DNA of 42,190 bases, taken from positions 1 through 42,190 of IMG/VR virus record IMGVR_UViG_3300048672_000850; one strand, 5' to 3'. A program made the translations under genes and the position numbers. Shown here piece after piece: positions 5,693 through 16,200 of the stretch (its first letter is position 1; every line of letters begins with the position of its first letter). The notes beneath the pieces are model-generated. The model made no database searches. It worked only from the letters and a program-made list of their open reading frames with translations, and was not told where the DNA came from. This stretch comes from a virus.

Positions 5693-8197
5693 ATGGCAAT
5701 TAGCTCGCAAGATAAAGTCAAACAGTTGGCGGAGCAAATTGCTGCACTGAGAAAACAAAATGTACCCTCTGCGCAGGACTTGAAAAAGTTTTCTGCTCAG
5801 AGGGCTTTTTTCTTTGGCACTCAGTTTGACAAAGCTTACAAAGCTCAGCTTACTCCCTTAATGGCAAACTGGGATCTGTCCTTTGGATTCCTGACATTGC
5901 CTAGCTTGGACAAACTTAAAGAACTTTGCACCGAACATGGCATTACTCGGGTAATTTCTACCTGTCCTGACTTGCTTAAAAAACTGGTTGAGTATCTTGG
6001 GGGAAACTCCAAGGAAGCTTCTCTGGATAACTATGCAGGTAGCATCTTCAAGTTTGAGGGCATTGAAGTCCTGTTTATCCATAACCTGAAGCGTATCTTC
6101 TCAGTTCCCTATGGCAAGTTCATGGCTGAGCGTTTCTTGTCTAAGTTCACTCACCCCCAGAAATGGGTTGAACCTTCCAGATTCGCCTGGGAGATGTTTA
6201 AGGCAGAGACTGCGGAAGAGACTTATAGCTTCTTTGTGCAGCAGTGTTTCCTGATTGCCTATGACATTGAAACAAAGCGTGAGCATCTGTCCATTGACAT
6301 AATTTCCTTCACCGGATTTTATTTTAATGAAGAGAAAAAGCTCTGCTCTCGTAGCATTGTTATCGAATTGCGAGATATGTTCTCTGTGGTTTGGATGAGA
6401 AAGTTCTTGTCCTGCCCAGTTCGTAAAGTAACACAGAACGGTAAGTATGATAACCTCTACTTGCTGAGATTTAATTCCCCTGCCACAAACTGGTTCTGGG
6501 ATACGGCCTATTTGTTTCATTCATGGTATGCTGAACTTCCGAAAGACCTTGGCTTCCTTAACGCTTTTTTCCTGCGTACAGTGGTATATTGGAAAGACCT
6601 CTCTAAGTCGGGGGATCGAGAAGATTATTGCAAGTATTGCGCCCTGGATAGTTGGGCTACTGGTAATGTTTTTCTTGCTCAGCTGGATGAAATGCCGGAA
6701 TGGGCAAAGAACAATTACCTACTGAAGTTTCGCTTGCAATTCCCTTCTCTACTGTGTGAGCATACTGGACTTGTTCGTGACTTTGATAGGCTAGAATCTG
6801 CCCGGGCTGAAGTGGATAACCAGGAAGAAGAAGCTTTGGAATCCTTGCGTAATATGCTTGGGGTTCCTGGCTTCAATCCTAACAGCCATACTCAAGTTAA
6901 GAACCTGTTGAGAGTTCTGGGTTGTGGTGATCTGGCAGATATATCTTCAGATGAGACTCATCTACAAAAGGCCGGATTCAGGCATCCTCTGAACAAGCGG
7001 ATTCTGGATAAAATCCTTGACATTCGTGGATTACGTAAGCTAAAGAGCACATACCTTCGCACTGAAGACGATAGCAAAAAGAATGGTGAAGGTGGGGCAA
7101 AAGAGTATAAGGGCATGATCCTGTATTCCCTGCATCCAACAGGTACAGAGTCTGGCCGCAACTCCAGTAAGTCAAGTTCTTTCTGGTGTGGCATTCAGAT
7201 TCAAAACATTCCTGCTGGACTTAGCCTGCCTAAGCAAACTCTCAGGGCACCAGAAGGTTTCTATATGGCAGAAGCTGATTTGGAGCAAGCTGAATCTCGG
7301 GATACCGCCTACATTACAGGTGACACTAACCTGATTGTGGCAGTAACTGAGAAGGGTGACTTCCATAGTTACAACGCTAGTAACTTCTTTGGTGTGCCTT
7401 ATGAACACATTTATGACGAAAAGACAAAAAAGAAACTGAGAAAAGACTTGCGTGATATGTCCAAGCCTATCAATCACGGAGCTAACTACAACATGGGACC
7501 AGATGTCATGATTGATAACATGACTTTGCCTATGGTATGGAAAGCAAAAGATTTGCTGGGTTTGCCCTTTCATCAAGCAATTGAAATCACAGAACATCTG
7601 TTAGTCAAGTTTCATCTGACTTACCCAAAGCTGCGCGGACAGATTCGTTTCCGTAGTGAGGCTGTCAGGCACTTCAACAAACTACCTGCTAATGACCACA
7701 AGTTGTTTGCTCCAGGAACCTATTATGAGTATGCTGCTGACTCCGTAAGGCTGACAAATAAGTTAACAAGTAGGGCCTTCCATCACACTGAGTATAACCT
7801 TAGCAAGTTTACTCCCGAAGAATACATTATTCGTGGAGACTGGACTCGCTACTGTTTCGGTCGGCCTTGGGAAAACAAACTTGACCTGAATAGCTATGCT
7901 GCCCACGGACCACAAAGTCTAAATGCAAGAACACTGGATGAGGCTTTTATGCAAGTGTTCTACAAAGTAGCACTTCCTAACCCTCAGACCTTTCGACTTA
8001 ATGCCCAAATCCACGACTCCATCTTGCATTGCTTTAAGATTGGACATGAACATCTTAGCCGTGAGGTTGCCAAACTCATGGAAATTCCTGTCTCAGTCCG
8101 AGACATATCTGGCATTACCCGTACCTTCACTGTCCCTGCTGCTATCAAAGCGGGAAAAGATGGGAAGGGAGTTACTTTTTGGAGTGATACCGAATGA
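5693..8197 (+). CDS. Family A DNA polymerase with 3'-5' exonuclease
   Basis: The 834-residue protein has both domains of a replicative Pol I-type enzyme. Exonuclease motifs are D191-x-E193 (exo I), N249GKYD253 (exo II) and Y315xxxD319 (exo III). Polymerase motif A is D529 in ADLEQAESR, the O-helix is R587xxxK591xxxH595xxxY599, and motif C is H774-D775-S776. H595 replaces the usual Phe/Tyr, and S776 replaces the usual Glu after the catalytic Asp; the catalytic aspartates and exonuclease acids are intact, so it should be active. There is no N-terminal 5'-nuclease. The end overlaps the next gene by ATGA. It is the phage replicative polymerase. Confidence 0.95.
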   Translation: MAISSQDKVKQLAEQIAALRKQNVPSAQDLKKFSAQRAFFFGTQFDKAYKAQLTPLMANWDLSFGFLTLPSLDKLKELCTEHGITRVISTCPDLLKKLVEYLGGNSKEASLDNYAGSIFKFEGIEVLFIHNLKRIFSVPYGKFMAERFLSKFTHPQKWVEPSRFAWEMFKAETAEETYSFFVQQCFLIAYDIETKREHLSIDIISFTGFYFNEEKKLCSRSIVIELRDMFSVVWMRKFLSCPVRKVTQNGKYDNLYLLRFNSPATNWFWDTAYLFHSWYAELPKDLGFLNAFFLRTVVYWKDLSKSGDREDYCKYCALDSWATGNVFLAQLDEMPEWAKNNYLLKFRLQFPSLLCEHTGLVRDFDRLESARAEVDNQEEEALESLRNMLGVPGFNPNSHTQVKNLLRVLGCGDLADISSDETHLQKAGFRHPLNKRILDKILDIRGLRKLKSTYLRTEDDSKKNGEGGAKEYKGMILYSLHPTGTESGRNSSKSSSFWCGIQIQNIPAGLSLPKQTLRAPEGFYMAEADLEQAESRDTAYITGDTNLIVAVTEKGDFHSYNASNFFGVPYEHIYDEKTKKKLRKDLRDMSKPINHGANYNMGPDVMIDNMTLPMVWKAKDLLGLPFHQAIEITEHLLVKFHLTYPKLRGQIRFRSEAVRHFNKLPANDHKLFAPGTYYEYAADSVRLTNKLTSRAFHHTEYNLSKFTPEEYIIRGDWTRYCFGRPWENKLDLNSYAAHGPQSLNARTLDEAFMQVFYKVALPNPQTFRLNAQIHDSILHCFKIGHEHLSREVAKLMEIPVSVRDISGITRTFTVPAAIKAGKDGKGVTFWSDTE

Positions 8198-8460
8198 GCA
8201 GAATCACAGTCAATCTTCCGCCAGATTTAGAAAAACTGGTGGTGGAAAAAGGTGTGTGGGTTCACACTAAGAGCCGTAAGCTTTACGAAGTCTTTGCGGT
8301 AACGAAACAGACCAAGATTCAGGGTGCCTGGATTCCAGAGCCTATGATCTGTTATCGGCCCTTTGAGTATTTTACCTCAGAGTCTTATAGCAGATTCCAG
8401 AGTGATTTCTTGAATTCATTCTCTGCTGTACCAATACCCAAACTTTCCAGGAGTCTGTGA
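8194..8460 (+). CDS. DUF1653-like small protein
   Basis: This 88-residue protein contains a KLYEVFAVTKQT...ICYRPFEY segment (about residues 30-64) that resembles the DUF1653 pattern of short beta-rich proteins. It overlaps the polymerase stop by ATGA, so it is translationally coupled. Its role is unknown, and the family match is by eye only. Confidence 0.7.
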   Translation: MSRITVNLPPDLEKLVVEKGVWVHTKSRKLYEVFAVTKQTKIQGAWIPEPMICYRPFEYFTSESYSRFQSDFLNSFSAVPIPKLSRSL

Positions 8461-8660
8461 TGCCTTTTGAACAGGTTAAGTTTCCAGGTGGGATAGTGCT
8501 AGTCATTACCGGCCCAGAGGAACTTGAGTTAATTAAAAAGACTCTGTCCAAGGCATTGAATTGTTGGGACACGGCACCTGCTGAGTTGAAAACTTTTGCA
8601 GATATAGTGATTGAAGGTAAGCCACTACAGGATTACTTGGTGTGGTCAAATAAAAACTAG
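8460..8660 (+). CDS. Unknown 66-residue protein
   Basis: The ATG at 8460 shares its A with the preceding TGA (TGATG), a classic coupling signal; an alternative GTG lies one codon earlier. The product has a short beta segment (VKFPGGIVLVITG) followed by helices. No family is recognised. It lies between the polymerase and the DUF3987-like ATPase genes, so a replication accessory role is possible. Confidence 0.7.
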   Translation: MPFEQVKFPGGIVLVITGPEELELIKKTLSKALNCWDTAPAELKTFADIVIEGKPLQDYLVWSNKN

Positions 8661-8669
8661 GGGACTTGT

Positions 8670-9935
8670 ATGCGGAACCGTAAAGACTGTTTTATTGAAC
8701 GGTTCATCGCATATATGGGTAACATGGAACCGCCCGCGATTTATAGTCGTTGGGCAGGTATTGTTGCTGTGGGTGCGATGCTTGGACGAAATGTCTATTT
8801 TCAGCACGGCCATAACAAGATTCACGCAAACACTTACTGCATGTTGTTGGGGTCCAGTGGAACCCGTAAATCCACCCCAATTAAATTAATCAAGAAACTG
8901 TTGACCAAAGCTGATTACACAACGATTGCCGCAGATAAATCTAGCAAAGAGAAATTCTTACTGGACTTGATGGGTGAAGTTGATAGAAGTCAGGAAGACA
9001 AACTAGCTTCATTTCTTGAGGCTGACGCCGACACCGATTTGCCCAAGGAAATGTTAGTTGCTGCCGATGAGTGGAATGACTTCATGGGCTTAGGAAACCT
9101 AGAGTTTATTTCCCTATTGGGAAGTCTCTGGGATTATGAGGGAATATACAAAAGCCGTCTTAAGAATAGCAAGAGCCCTGAAATCCCAAATCCGACTATT
9201 AGCATCCTAGGTGGAAATACCCCAACCGGATTCTCCCTGGCGTTCCCTGCTGAGTCTTTAGGACAAGGATTCTTCTCTCGCATTCTTCTTATCCACGGTG
9301 AGCCTACTGGCAAACGAATTACCTTTCCTAAGCCACCCTCAGAAGAAGACACACTCTGGCTGATTAAGCGACTAATGGAAATTAGGGCGTTCTTGCGAGG
9401 TCCTGTAAACTTTGCTCAGGATGCGTTGGATCTGGTAGATAAGATTTATCAGACTGACCCCCGTGTCGATGATGTCCGCTTTGAGTCATACTCTAGTCGC
9501 CGACTAACCCATCTTGTAAAGCTATGTGTAATACTGGCTGCAAGTAGATTATCTATGGAGGTAAGCCTAGATGACGTAATTGCTGCAAATACTTTCTTGT
9601 CTGCGGCCGAGGCTAATATGCCAAAGGCTATGGGAGAATTTGGTAAGGCTAAGAATTCTGACGTGACTTCCAATGTCATGCAGGTTATCGAAGCAGCCAA
9701 AACTCCAGTAGATGTGAGGGAAATCTGGTCCCATGTTCACCAAGACCTAGACGATTTGAAGGCGCTTGCTACCATATTGAATGGGTTAAGGGAAGCTGGA
9801 AAGATTCAGATCGTTACCTCACCCGACGGAAACCATTCAGGTTTTCTGCCCCTGAAAGCCGTGAATCGGCTAAGCAACAAATTGGCAGTTGATTTGAGTC
9901 TGCTAACAGCAGAAGAAAGAAAAGGTTTTTCATGA
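8670..9935 (+). CDS. DUF3987-like P-loop ATPase, probable replicative helicase
   Basis: The 421-residue protein has a Walker A GSSGTRKST at residues 61-69, a Walker B ending in D133-E134 (MLVAADEW), a polar sensor N183 in ILGGNTP and a candidate arginine finger R204 in GFFSRILL. This layout fits the DUF3987 family, found in phage replication modules as a primase/helicase-like protein. The C-terminal 90 residues look like a winged helix. GGGGA lies 6 nt upstream of the ATG. No primase (TOPRIM or AEP) motif is seen, so I call only the ATPase/helicase part. Confidence 0.82.
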   Translation: MRNRKDCFIERFIAYMGNMEPPAIYSRWAGIVAVGAMLGRNVYFQHGHNKIHANTYCMLLGSSGTRKSTPIKLIKKLLTKADYTTIAADKSSKEKFLLDLMGEVDRSQEDKLASFLEADADTDLPKEMLVAADEWNDFMGLGNLEFISLLGSLWDYEGIYKSRLKNSKSPEIPNPTISILGGNTPTGFSLAFPAESLGQGFFSRILLIHGEPTGKRITFPKPPSEEDTLWLIKRLMEIRAFLRGPVNFAQDALDLVDKIYQTDPRVDDVRFESYSSRRLTHLVKLCVILAASRLSMEVSLDDVIAANTFLSAAEANMPKAMGEFGKAKNSDVTSNVMQVIEAAKTPVDVREIWSHVHQDLDDLKALATILNGLREAGKIQIVTSPDGNHSGFLPLKAVNRLSNKLAVDLSLLTAEERKGFS

Positions 9936-10378
9936 CTGACGATTTGGATACACTTCTTAGCCCCGATCAATTTCCTAAAGTGGGCGTTGTAGTAGGAGGT
10001 AGTGGTGAGTACAGGATGTTGCCTTACGGAGATTTCGTTGGCACACTCTTCAAGAAAGAATCCTATGAACTCATGTTGCACCATGCAAAGGGTGGGGTCT
10101 GTGAGGAAGCGGGTGAAATAAGTTCTGCTATCAAGCGACACATTACTTATGGGGCTTCGCTGGATTCACTGACAAAGGATGGACAAACCCTGCATCAAAA
10201 CATTGTGGAAGAGTTGGGCGACCTGTTCTTCTATGCACAAGCGATTATGGGAATCCTTGGAATTTCTCTTGGTGAGGTTCTGCAACACAATGCAGACAAA
10301 CTGAGTACCCGATACGCCGGGTTGGTTTATGCAAATCAGTCTGCACTGGATCGTGCGGATAAACCTGAAGGAGATTAA
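9932..10378 (+). CDS. MazG-like nucleotide pyrophosphohydrolase
   Basis: This 148-residue protein has the all-alpha NTP-PPase signature: E58-E59-xx-E62 in the first helix pair and E93-E94-xx-D97 in the second, with N120 and K123 following, as in MazG-like Mg-dependent enzymes. Such proteins hydrolyse (d)NTPs to monophosphates or lower ppGpp, which may sustain host metabolism during infection. It overlaps the ATPase gene by ATGA. Substrate is unknown. Confidence 0.85.
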   Translation: MTDDLDTLLSPDQFPKVGVVVGGSGEYRMLPYGDFVGTLFKKESYELMLHHAKGGVCEEAGEISSAIKRHITYGASLDSLTKDGQTLHQNIVEELGDLFFYAQAIMGILGISLGEVLQHNADKLSTRYAGLVYANQSALDRADKPEGD

Positions 10379-10379
10379 A

Positions 10380-10838
10380 ATGGCACTCGCTAGTCGTGCA
10401 CCTAATCTGTTGTTTCGTTTTGGTGTAGATACCCAAACAGTCTCAGGTTCTGGAGATACCTCTGGAATTGTTACAGGTTATAATGATCTGTCAGCAGTTG
10501 CACCTACAACCAGCCGAGTTTTTATTGCTGATCTGGGCCCAAATTGGGCTGACTATTCTTTGGCAATGATTTCTTTTCGTTGTTCTGGGGCAACTGCATC
10601 TAGTCTGAGGCTGAGTTCACGGGATACAGTCCTTGGGCAAGATCGAATTTTGCCCTATGCGTACTCTGCTGCCAATGCCCCGAATAGCAACAATGTGACT
10701 GCAACATCAACAGCAGCATGGACTGTTCGATGCAATGGTCGTTATTTGGTAGCTCAGTTTACCAACAATGACGCAGTGAATCCGCTGACTTGGGCTGGGG
10801 CTTTTGACCAAATGCACCTGAACGTGTTCCCAGGTTAA
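10380..10838 (+). CDS. Beta-rich protein, possibly virion-associated
   Basis: I chose the ATG at 10380 because AAGGAG (10367-10372) lies 7 nt upstream; this gives 152 residues. The product is rich in S, T, N and A with many short beta segments, like capsid decoration or fibre proteins. No family is recognised. It sits among replication genes and ends just before a terminator, an odd place for a structural gene. A receptor-binding or decoration role is possible but unproven. Confidence 0.75.
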   Translation: MALASRAPNLLFRFGVDTQTVSGSGDTSGIVTGYNDLSAVAPTTSRVFIADLGPNWADYSLAMISFRCSGATASSLRLSSRDTVLGQDRILPYAYSAANAPNSNNVTATSTAAWTVRCNGRYLVAQFTNNDAVNPLTWAGAFDQMHLNVFPG

Positions 10839-10854
10839 ATATCCCACCAATATG

Positions 10855-10890
10855 AAGGAAGCTCTGGCTTAGCCATCTTCCTTTTTCTTT
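10855..10890 (+). terminator. Rho-independent terminator
   Basis: AAGGAAG (10855-10861) pairs with CTTCCTT (10877-10883), with an inner GGCT/AGCC stem, and is followed by TTTCTTT. It separates the beta-rich gene from the DHH gene. Confidence 0.7.
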
Positions 10891-10911
10891 CCCCCAAAAT
10901 TTGGAGTGGCC

Positions 10912-11859
10912 ATGGTTGAATTTGGAAGGCATCTGTGTATTTATCATGCAGGCTGTGCAGATGGTTTTGCCGCAGCTTTGGTTGTTCGTGAGGCCTACAA
11001 GCATCTGCCTAGCAATCTTCAAGTTCCTGACTGCAACTTTGTGCCTATGCAGTATGGACAAGTTCCTGAATGGTTGACTGAGGAAGCAGTTAATGCAGAG
11101 CAGCGATTGTTTCAAATTATCTACATCGTTGACTTCAGTTTCCCTTTACAGCTTCTGGCCAAAATGGCTAAGATTGCACGGACTGTTCGAGTCTTTGATC
11201 ACCACAAGACCTTTAAAGAAATGCTTACTCAAGCAAGTCAAGAAGGTTATGTGTTTCCTGAAAACCTGAGTATCAATTTCAATCCTGATATGTGCGGAGC
11301 CCAGATTGTGGCAGAAGCCCTGGATGTGAAGGATATTCACAAAGTGCTAATTGACTATGTGGGTGATCGGGACTTGTGGAAATTCAAACTTCCACAGAGT
11401 AAGGCAGTCAATGCTGTCGTTCAAAACACACCAAGGACTTTTGAAGACTATCGGCACCTTTCACGCAATGTGACTTTCAACTTCTCACAGTTGGTAGCTC
11501 AAGGTGACATTATCCTGGGTATTGAGAAGAAGCAACTAGACTACCTGGAAACTCTGGCACGTCCGATTGAAATTGAAGCTGGTGCTGGTGTTAAGCACAG
11601 GGGTTTGGTTATTAATGCGCCTGCATTATTTTCTTCTGAGCTAGGAAACAGGCTGGCCCAAAAAGCAACTTTTGGTGCTACATACTTTCAAGACTCAAAG
11701 GGAGACACAGTATTTTCCCTGCGAAGTGTGGGTGACTTTGACGTGTCTAATCTGGCCAAAGCTTATGGCGGAGGTGGGCACAAGAATGCTGCCGGATTTA
11801 AGCTGTCTAACCCCCAAGGCACAACTTTTTCTGGCGTAACTATTTGGACTGGAGCTTAA
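10912..11859 (+). CDS. DHH-family phosphoesterase
   Basis: The 315-residue protein has the DHH-family metal-binding motifs: D17 in CADGFA, D74 in IVDFS, D96-H97-H98 in FDHHKT, and D152 in VGDRDLW. A C-terminal GGGGHKNAAG (about residues 286-295) marks the DHHA1 substrate-binding domain. Relatives include NrnA-type oligoribonucleases and RecJ-like nucleases, so it may recycle short oligonucleotides. The ATG at 10912 has GGAG 5 nt upstream; the GTG at 10906 is too close to that site. Substrate is inferred. Confidence 0.87.
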   Translation: MVEFGRHLCIYHAGCADGFAAALVVREAYKHLPSNLQVPDCNFVPMQYGQVPEWLTEEAVNAEQRLFQIIYIVDFSFPLQLLAKMAKIARTVRVFDHHKTFKEMLTQASQEGYVFPENLSINFNPDMCGAQIVAEALDVKDIHKVLIDYVGDRDLWKFKLPQSKAVNAVVQNTPRTFEDYRHLSRNVTFNFSQLVAQGDIILGIEKKQLDYLETLARPIEIEAGAGVKHRGLVINAPALFSSELGNRLAQKATFGATYFQDSKGDTVFSLRSVGDFDVSNLAKAYGGGGHKNAAGFKLSNPQGTTFSGVTIWTGA

Positions 11860-11860
11860 C

Positions 11861-12181
11861 ATGACCCTCAAGTTTGAACTCTTTCCTCAGCCTATCATTG
11901 ACCTGGCCCAGGAAGTTCACAATCACCCTGAATTGTTGCAACTCTTGGATGAGCAAGAGGCACCTGACTTTTCTGAAGCTGCCTTGGGTTCATCTCTTCG
12001 TGATGTAGATCACAAGGGTGAGAAGAAAGAAGGCAAAGACATCTATGTGCAAATGCTGGCTATTGCCTCTTATTGCGGTATTGTGGTTGAGGGTTCGTAT
12101 GACATAAATGACATGGTGAACCTGGCCGGTATTCTGGTCAAGAAACTTTACGAACGCCGTACACAGATTGTGCTTTTGTAA
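11861..12181 (+). CDS. Unknown 106-residue protein
   Basis: The start has GGAG 6 nt upstream, inside the end of the DHH gene. The product is acidic and helical, with a hydrophobic C-terminal helix (residues 80-106). No family is recognised. It lies between the DHH phosphoesterase and ThyX genes with short spacers, so it is probably co-transcribed with them. Confidence 0.75.
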   Translation: MTLKFELFPQPIIDLAQEVHNHPELLQLLDEQEAPDFSEAALGSSLRDVDHKGEKKEGKDIYVQMLAIASYCGIVVEGSYDINDMVNLAGILVKKLYERRTQIVLL

Positions 12182-12190
12182 GGAGCTACC

Positions 12191-13195
12191 ATGTTTAAGG
12201 TTGAACACAATCCAGACAATGTGCCTGGTGCATCTGTCAAGGTAACTGGAAAGAATGGTGTCAGTGCTTTGGTGCTGGCTCATAGCACTCAGTACCACCA
12301 AAAGGATATCTTTTCTGTTGAGGCAACATACCCACGGATTGTTCATGCTGAGTTGCTAACTCACAGAATGTTGTCTCGCTGCTCTTCGAGTAGCAGGGCT
12401 ATCCCTTTTGCCAAAATGCTTGAAGCCTTGCAGGGTATGCCAGTCAGATTTGGTAAAGCAAATCCAGGAATGCAGGATACAGGTATTGACCACGATGCAC
12501 CTGTGTATCTGAACAAATTTAGGATGACACCTCAGGAAGCTTGGCTCCATGCCAGAGATGTGGTGTCTCAAATAGCATTGGCTTTCTATGCTGAAGGTTA
12601 TCACAAGCAGATTTATAATCGCTTCCTTGAGCCTTTCCAGATGATAAAGACCGTTATAACTGCAACGGAGTGGAATAACTTCTTCTGGCTTCGTGATGAC
12701 GTTGCGGCAGATCCAACACTGCAAGAGCTGGCACGTTGTATTAAGAGGGCAAAAGAACTTAGCGTTCCTATGTTGCTTCGTCATGGAGAATGGCATCTTC
12801 CATATGTTGAAGTGAAAATGCCAGCACTCGAAGACTCTGTGTATTATTACATTGATGACAGCGATCCACTGCTTCCATCTCAGGCTAGGCAGGTAAGCAG
12901 TGCTAGAACTGCTGCTGTGTCTTTCAGGAATGTTGAGTATGGGCTAACTAAGAGTGAAGAAGTCTTTGCTCGGCTTGTCGGGGATGAGCGAAAGCATGGA
13001 AGTGCTTTGGAGCATCAGGCTACACCTATGCAAAGTTATCTAATCAGTAGCTATGGTACAAATAATCCGCAGTACCCTGAAACTTGGGAAGACGGTATCT
13101 CCCATATGGACAAGGAGGGGAGGCTGTGGTCAGGTAATTTCTGTGGATGGATTCAGCATCGCAAATTGATTCCGGGTGAGAACATGCCTGGATAA
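12191..13195 (+). CDS. thyX: FAD-dependent thymidylate synthase ThyX
   Basis: This 334-residue protein carries the ThyX signature THRMLSRCSSSSR (residues 57-69), matching the RHRxxSxNxxSxR motif that binds dUMP and FAD. It methylates dUMP to dTMP using methylene-tetrahydrofolate and reduced flavin. A perfect AAGGAG lies 6 nt upstream. It is longer than many ThyX proteins but in the range of phage versions. It supplies dTMP for the kinase at 3816 and ends the left-arm operon at a bidirectional terminator. Confidence 0.92.
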   Translation: MFKVEHNPDNVPGASVKVTGKNGVSALVLAHSTQYHQKDIFSVEATYPRIVHAELLTHRMLSRCSSSSRAIPFAKMLEALQGMPVRFGKANPGMQDTGIDHDAPVYLNKFRMTPQEAWLHARDVVSQIALAFYAEGYHKQIYNRFLEPFQMIKTVITATEWNNFFWLRDDVAADPTLQELARCIKRAKELSVPMLLRHGEWHLPYVEVKMPALEDSVYYYIDDSDPLLPSQARQVSSARTAAVSFRNVEYGLTKSEEVFARLVGDERKHGSALEHQATPMQSYLISSYGTNNPQYPETWEDGISHMDKEGRLWSGNFCGWIQHRKLIPGENMPG

Positions 13196-13200
13196 AACAA

Positions 13201-13236
13201 AACCCCTAGTAGAACTCAATCTACTAGGGGTTTTTT
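13201..13236. terminator. Strong bidirectional terminator between convergent operons
   Basis: AACCCCTAGTAG (13201-13212) pairs perfectly with CTACTAGGGGTT (13221-13232) over an 8-nt loop. TTTTTT follows on the plus strand, and the AAAACAAAA tract before it gives a T-tract on the minus strand. It closes both the left-arm and the late operons. Confidence 0.95.
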
Positions 13237-13247
13237 GCGTTTTAACT

Positions 13248-16200
13248 TCAGTGGTTAAAACTACTTGAGCCGTCCATCAAGAGTTGAAGCTTGTAGGACA
13301 TTGGCTTACCGAGAGAGTCTCGGATTTGTTCTGCTTGAGACTTATTGGCATTCTTGTACAACTCCATCATGTAACGATTGAAGTTAACTTGCTTGCCACC
13401 AGACTCAGCATAGCTTTGTGCAAATTGCTGAATATGCTTTTCGTCAATACTTCCACCTTCCATCATGTGAGTCTTCATGACTTCAGCCAACTTAGCCCTC
13501 TTATCCCGATCTTGAGCTTCGTAAAACTTGTGTCGGAACAAGGTATCGTTGGTAAGTGCCTCATCCAAGGGACGGCCACCAACTAACCGAGAAGCAGTTG
13601 CAAGGCTGAACAGATCATGACTATATAGCAGACTCCCTTGATTAGTTGTACTGTGAACAGTTCCAGAAGGCACTCCCTGTAGCGTCTGGGCAATTCCAGC
13701 AAGGGGTCGTGAGATTCCTTGATGTTCAAGTCCCTGCAAGAGGGTTTCCCAAACCTTGCCACCAGAGCCAAGCTTAGATGCTGTTTCATACAAATTACCA
13801 AAGAATTTTGTCCATCCACCAATAGCCGGAATATCCATGAGATGAGTTGGAAGGATAGTCAGATTTCTCGGATTGATGTCTCCCCGTGAATACAGGTTTG
13901 TTTGCAGAATGAATGAAGGTGATCCATACAAGAACCAATTGCCCAAGTTCTTGCCAAGTGCACCATAGGTTGTGTCATACAAGTCAACATGATCTTTGTT
14001 TCCGCTGGCAGTGCCAACAATGTGTGAGTTAATGAACTGGAAACCCGGCAGAGACTGAGCGCCGTAAAGGGTACTTTGCAGACCCAACAACATTGCCATA
14101 TCTTTCTTAGTCCCCTCACCAATATACCTGAACAACTGTTGCATCAGGTTAAACTGGTAAGACTGGAACAATCCAATTGCTTGACCAATCGGTCCCTGGA
14201 AAACCATAGGACGCTGGCTAGCAATCATGTTGCCATCCACCCGGTTCACAAAAGTATTGATATATGCAAGAGATTCTTTCTCCGTCATAATACCGTGCTT
14301 CTGTGCCAGGGTAGTAAGTTGGTCCATCACATTGGCTGACACAAAGCGATTGAACTCTTCGGCCAACTTGTTTCCGGACAACTTCTGTCCAACCTCAGCA
14401 GTATCTTCCATCAGCTTCTTGGACTTAGCAAAAGCCTGGGCTAGCTTAGTTCGCAGCAAACCAACAGACTCAGTTCCATCCAAAGTCAGATCATCAAGCA
14501 ACAACTTGAACTGGTCAATGTGATCTTTCACATAGCCAGCATTGCGATACCTGTTCAACAGAGGTTGGCCCGGAGTACGCATATCCTCAAAGAAGTTATG
14601 GATTGCCTTAGTCTGTAACTTAACCGGAGAAAGAATTTCACTCTCAGTTCCGGGCAATTTGATCTTTGCCAGCTTTGACAGATCACCAGCGAGTTCTTGA
14701 TTACCTGCTTTAATTGCATTCGCAATGTGGGCAGTTTCAGTTCCTCGGAGGATGTTTGCACTGATTGCATTACTGACAGCATTCAGTGGATCAAGGCCCA
14801 GTGTAAACAAACTAAGCAGACCATTAGCACCACGAACAAACCTTGTGAGTTCGCCTTTAGGTGCAGTGTGGTTAGCCAGCAAGTCAATTGATGCAGTCTG
14901 ATATGCAGGTTTCAGTCCAAACTGATCAAGTAGAACATTGATCTTACTGAGTTCATCTGGTGTCCGTGCAGTTTCAAATGCTTTCCGAATTGCGGTCACA
15001 GGCTTACTGAACATAGATTCTGCTAGTGTAGCAGCTCCGAAATAAATCGGATGTTCATTAACCTTGGAAATGTCCAGAGCAGTCTTGATATAGTTGAAGT
15101 ACGGGTTATCACTGGTATTCTCCAGCGCAGCAATACTTCCACCGAAGCGACTTGTGGTAACTCGGCTAGTCTGCTTACCCAGATTCGTCAACTTATCAAA
15201 GGCCGGTTGATACCTCATCCGAACAGTTTCACGGACCAAAGCATCAGATTCCCGGGTGTGATGCTGAAGGATTTCATTGGCAATTGTTTCAGGATCAGTC
15301 TTAGGGAAGAAGTTACTCATTACCCCTTTGGTTTTCAGCTCAGAGTCAATCTGGTAAGAGTTCATTGCCTTTGACAACTCATACTCACCGCGAGCAATCT
15401 TGTACTCTTCCACATTCGCCTTGTTGATAACTCGGTAATGTGGGCCAATACGGCGAACTTCATCTTCCATACGAGCAAGCTCTTTCTCAGAAGCTGCCCA
15501 AATCATAGAAGTCTCGCCACCACCCATAACAGACTCATCCTTAACCAGACTAAAGAAGGGATACTTCTTAAAGTCAGGACGAACAGGACGAACAACTGAA
15601 GTGTCAACTTCTCGGTTGGCTACACCTCGTTGCTTATTCAGCAGCTGGAAATGATTGCCGGAAGTCTGACTAAGTTTCTGCCTGGCAGCCAGAACATTCC
15701 AAGTTTCCTTGTGAGTGACTTCAATCACATCATCCGCAAACTCATCGAGATGATTCAGAGTAACAGTTTCTGGAAGAATCCCAAGTTCCTTTGCAACCGC
15801 ATCACGTGCTTGCTTAGTAACAAGGAAGTTAACTCCGTCTGGACTTTCATGCAGGATAAAGCGTTTTGTGCTTCGGGTCAACTTTTGGTTAATGCCTTCA
15901 TGCTCAATAGCGGCTTCCAGCTTATTGCCCAAGGCAGACAATACAGGCAGAAGTTGTTGTTGCACACTTTCAGCGGCTTCCTTACGGATTGCGTTAGTCT
16001 GCCCACCAATGAATGACATGAAGGAACCGATAGTCCCATAATTGCCATTCTGTCCCTTGAGCATGGTAGGACTATCGCCATTACGGTTAGCTGTTTCCAG
16101 CATGTTATCCGTAATGTCCATCAGATTGCTGGAACGCTCACCAAGAATAATCGAGGCAGTTGCTTTAGCTTCAGTCTCATAAGCAGTTTGCCTGGCCTTG

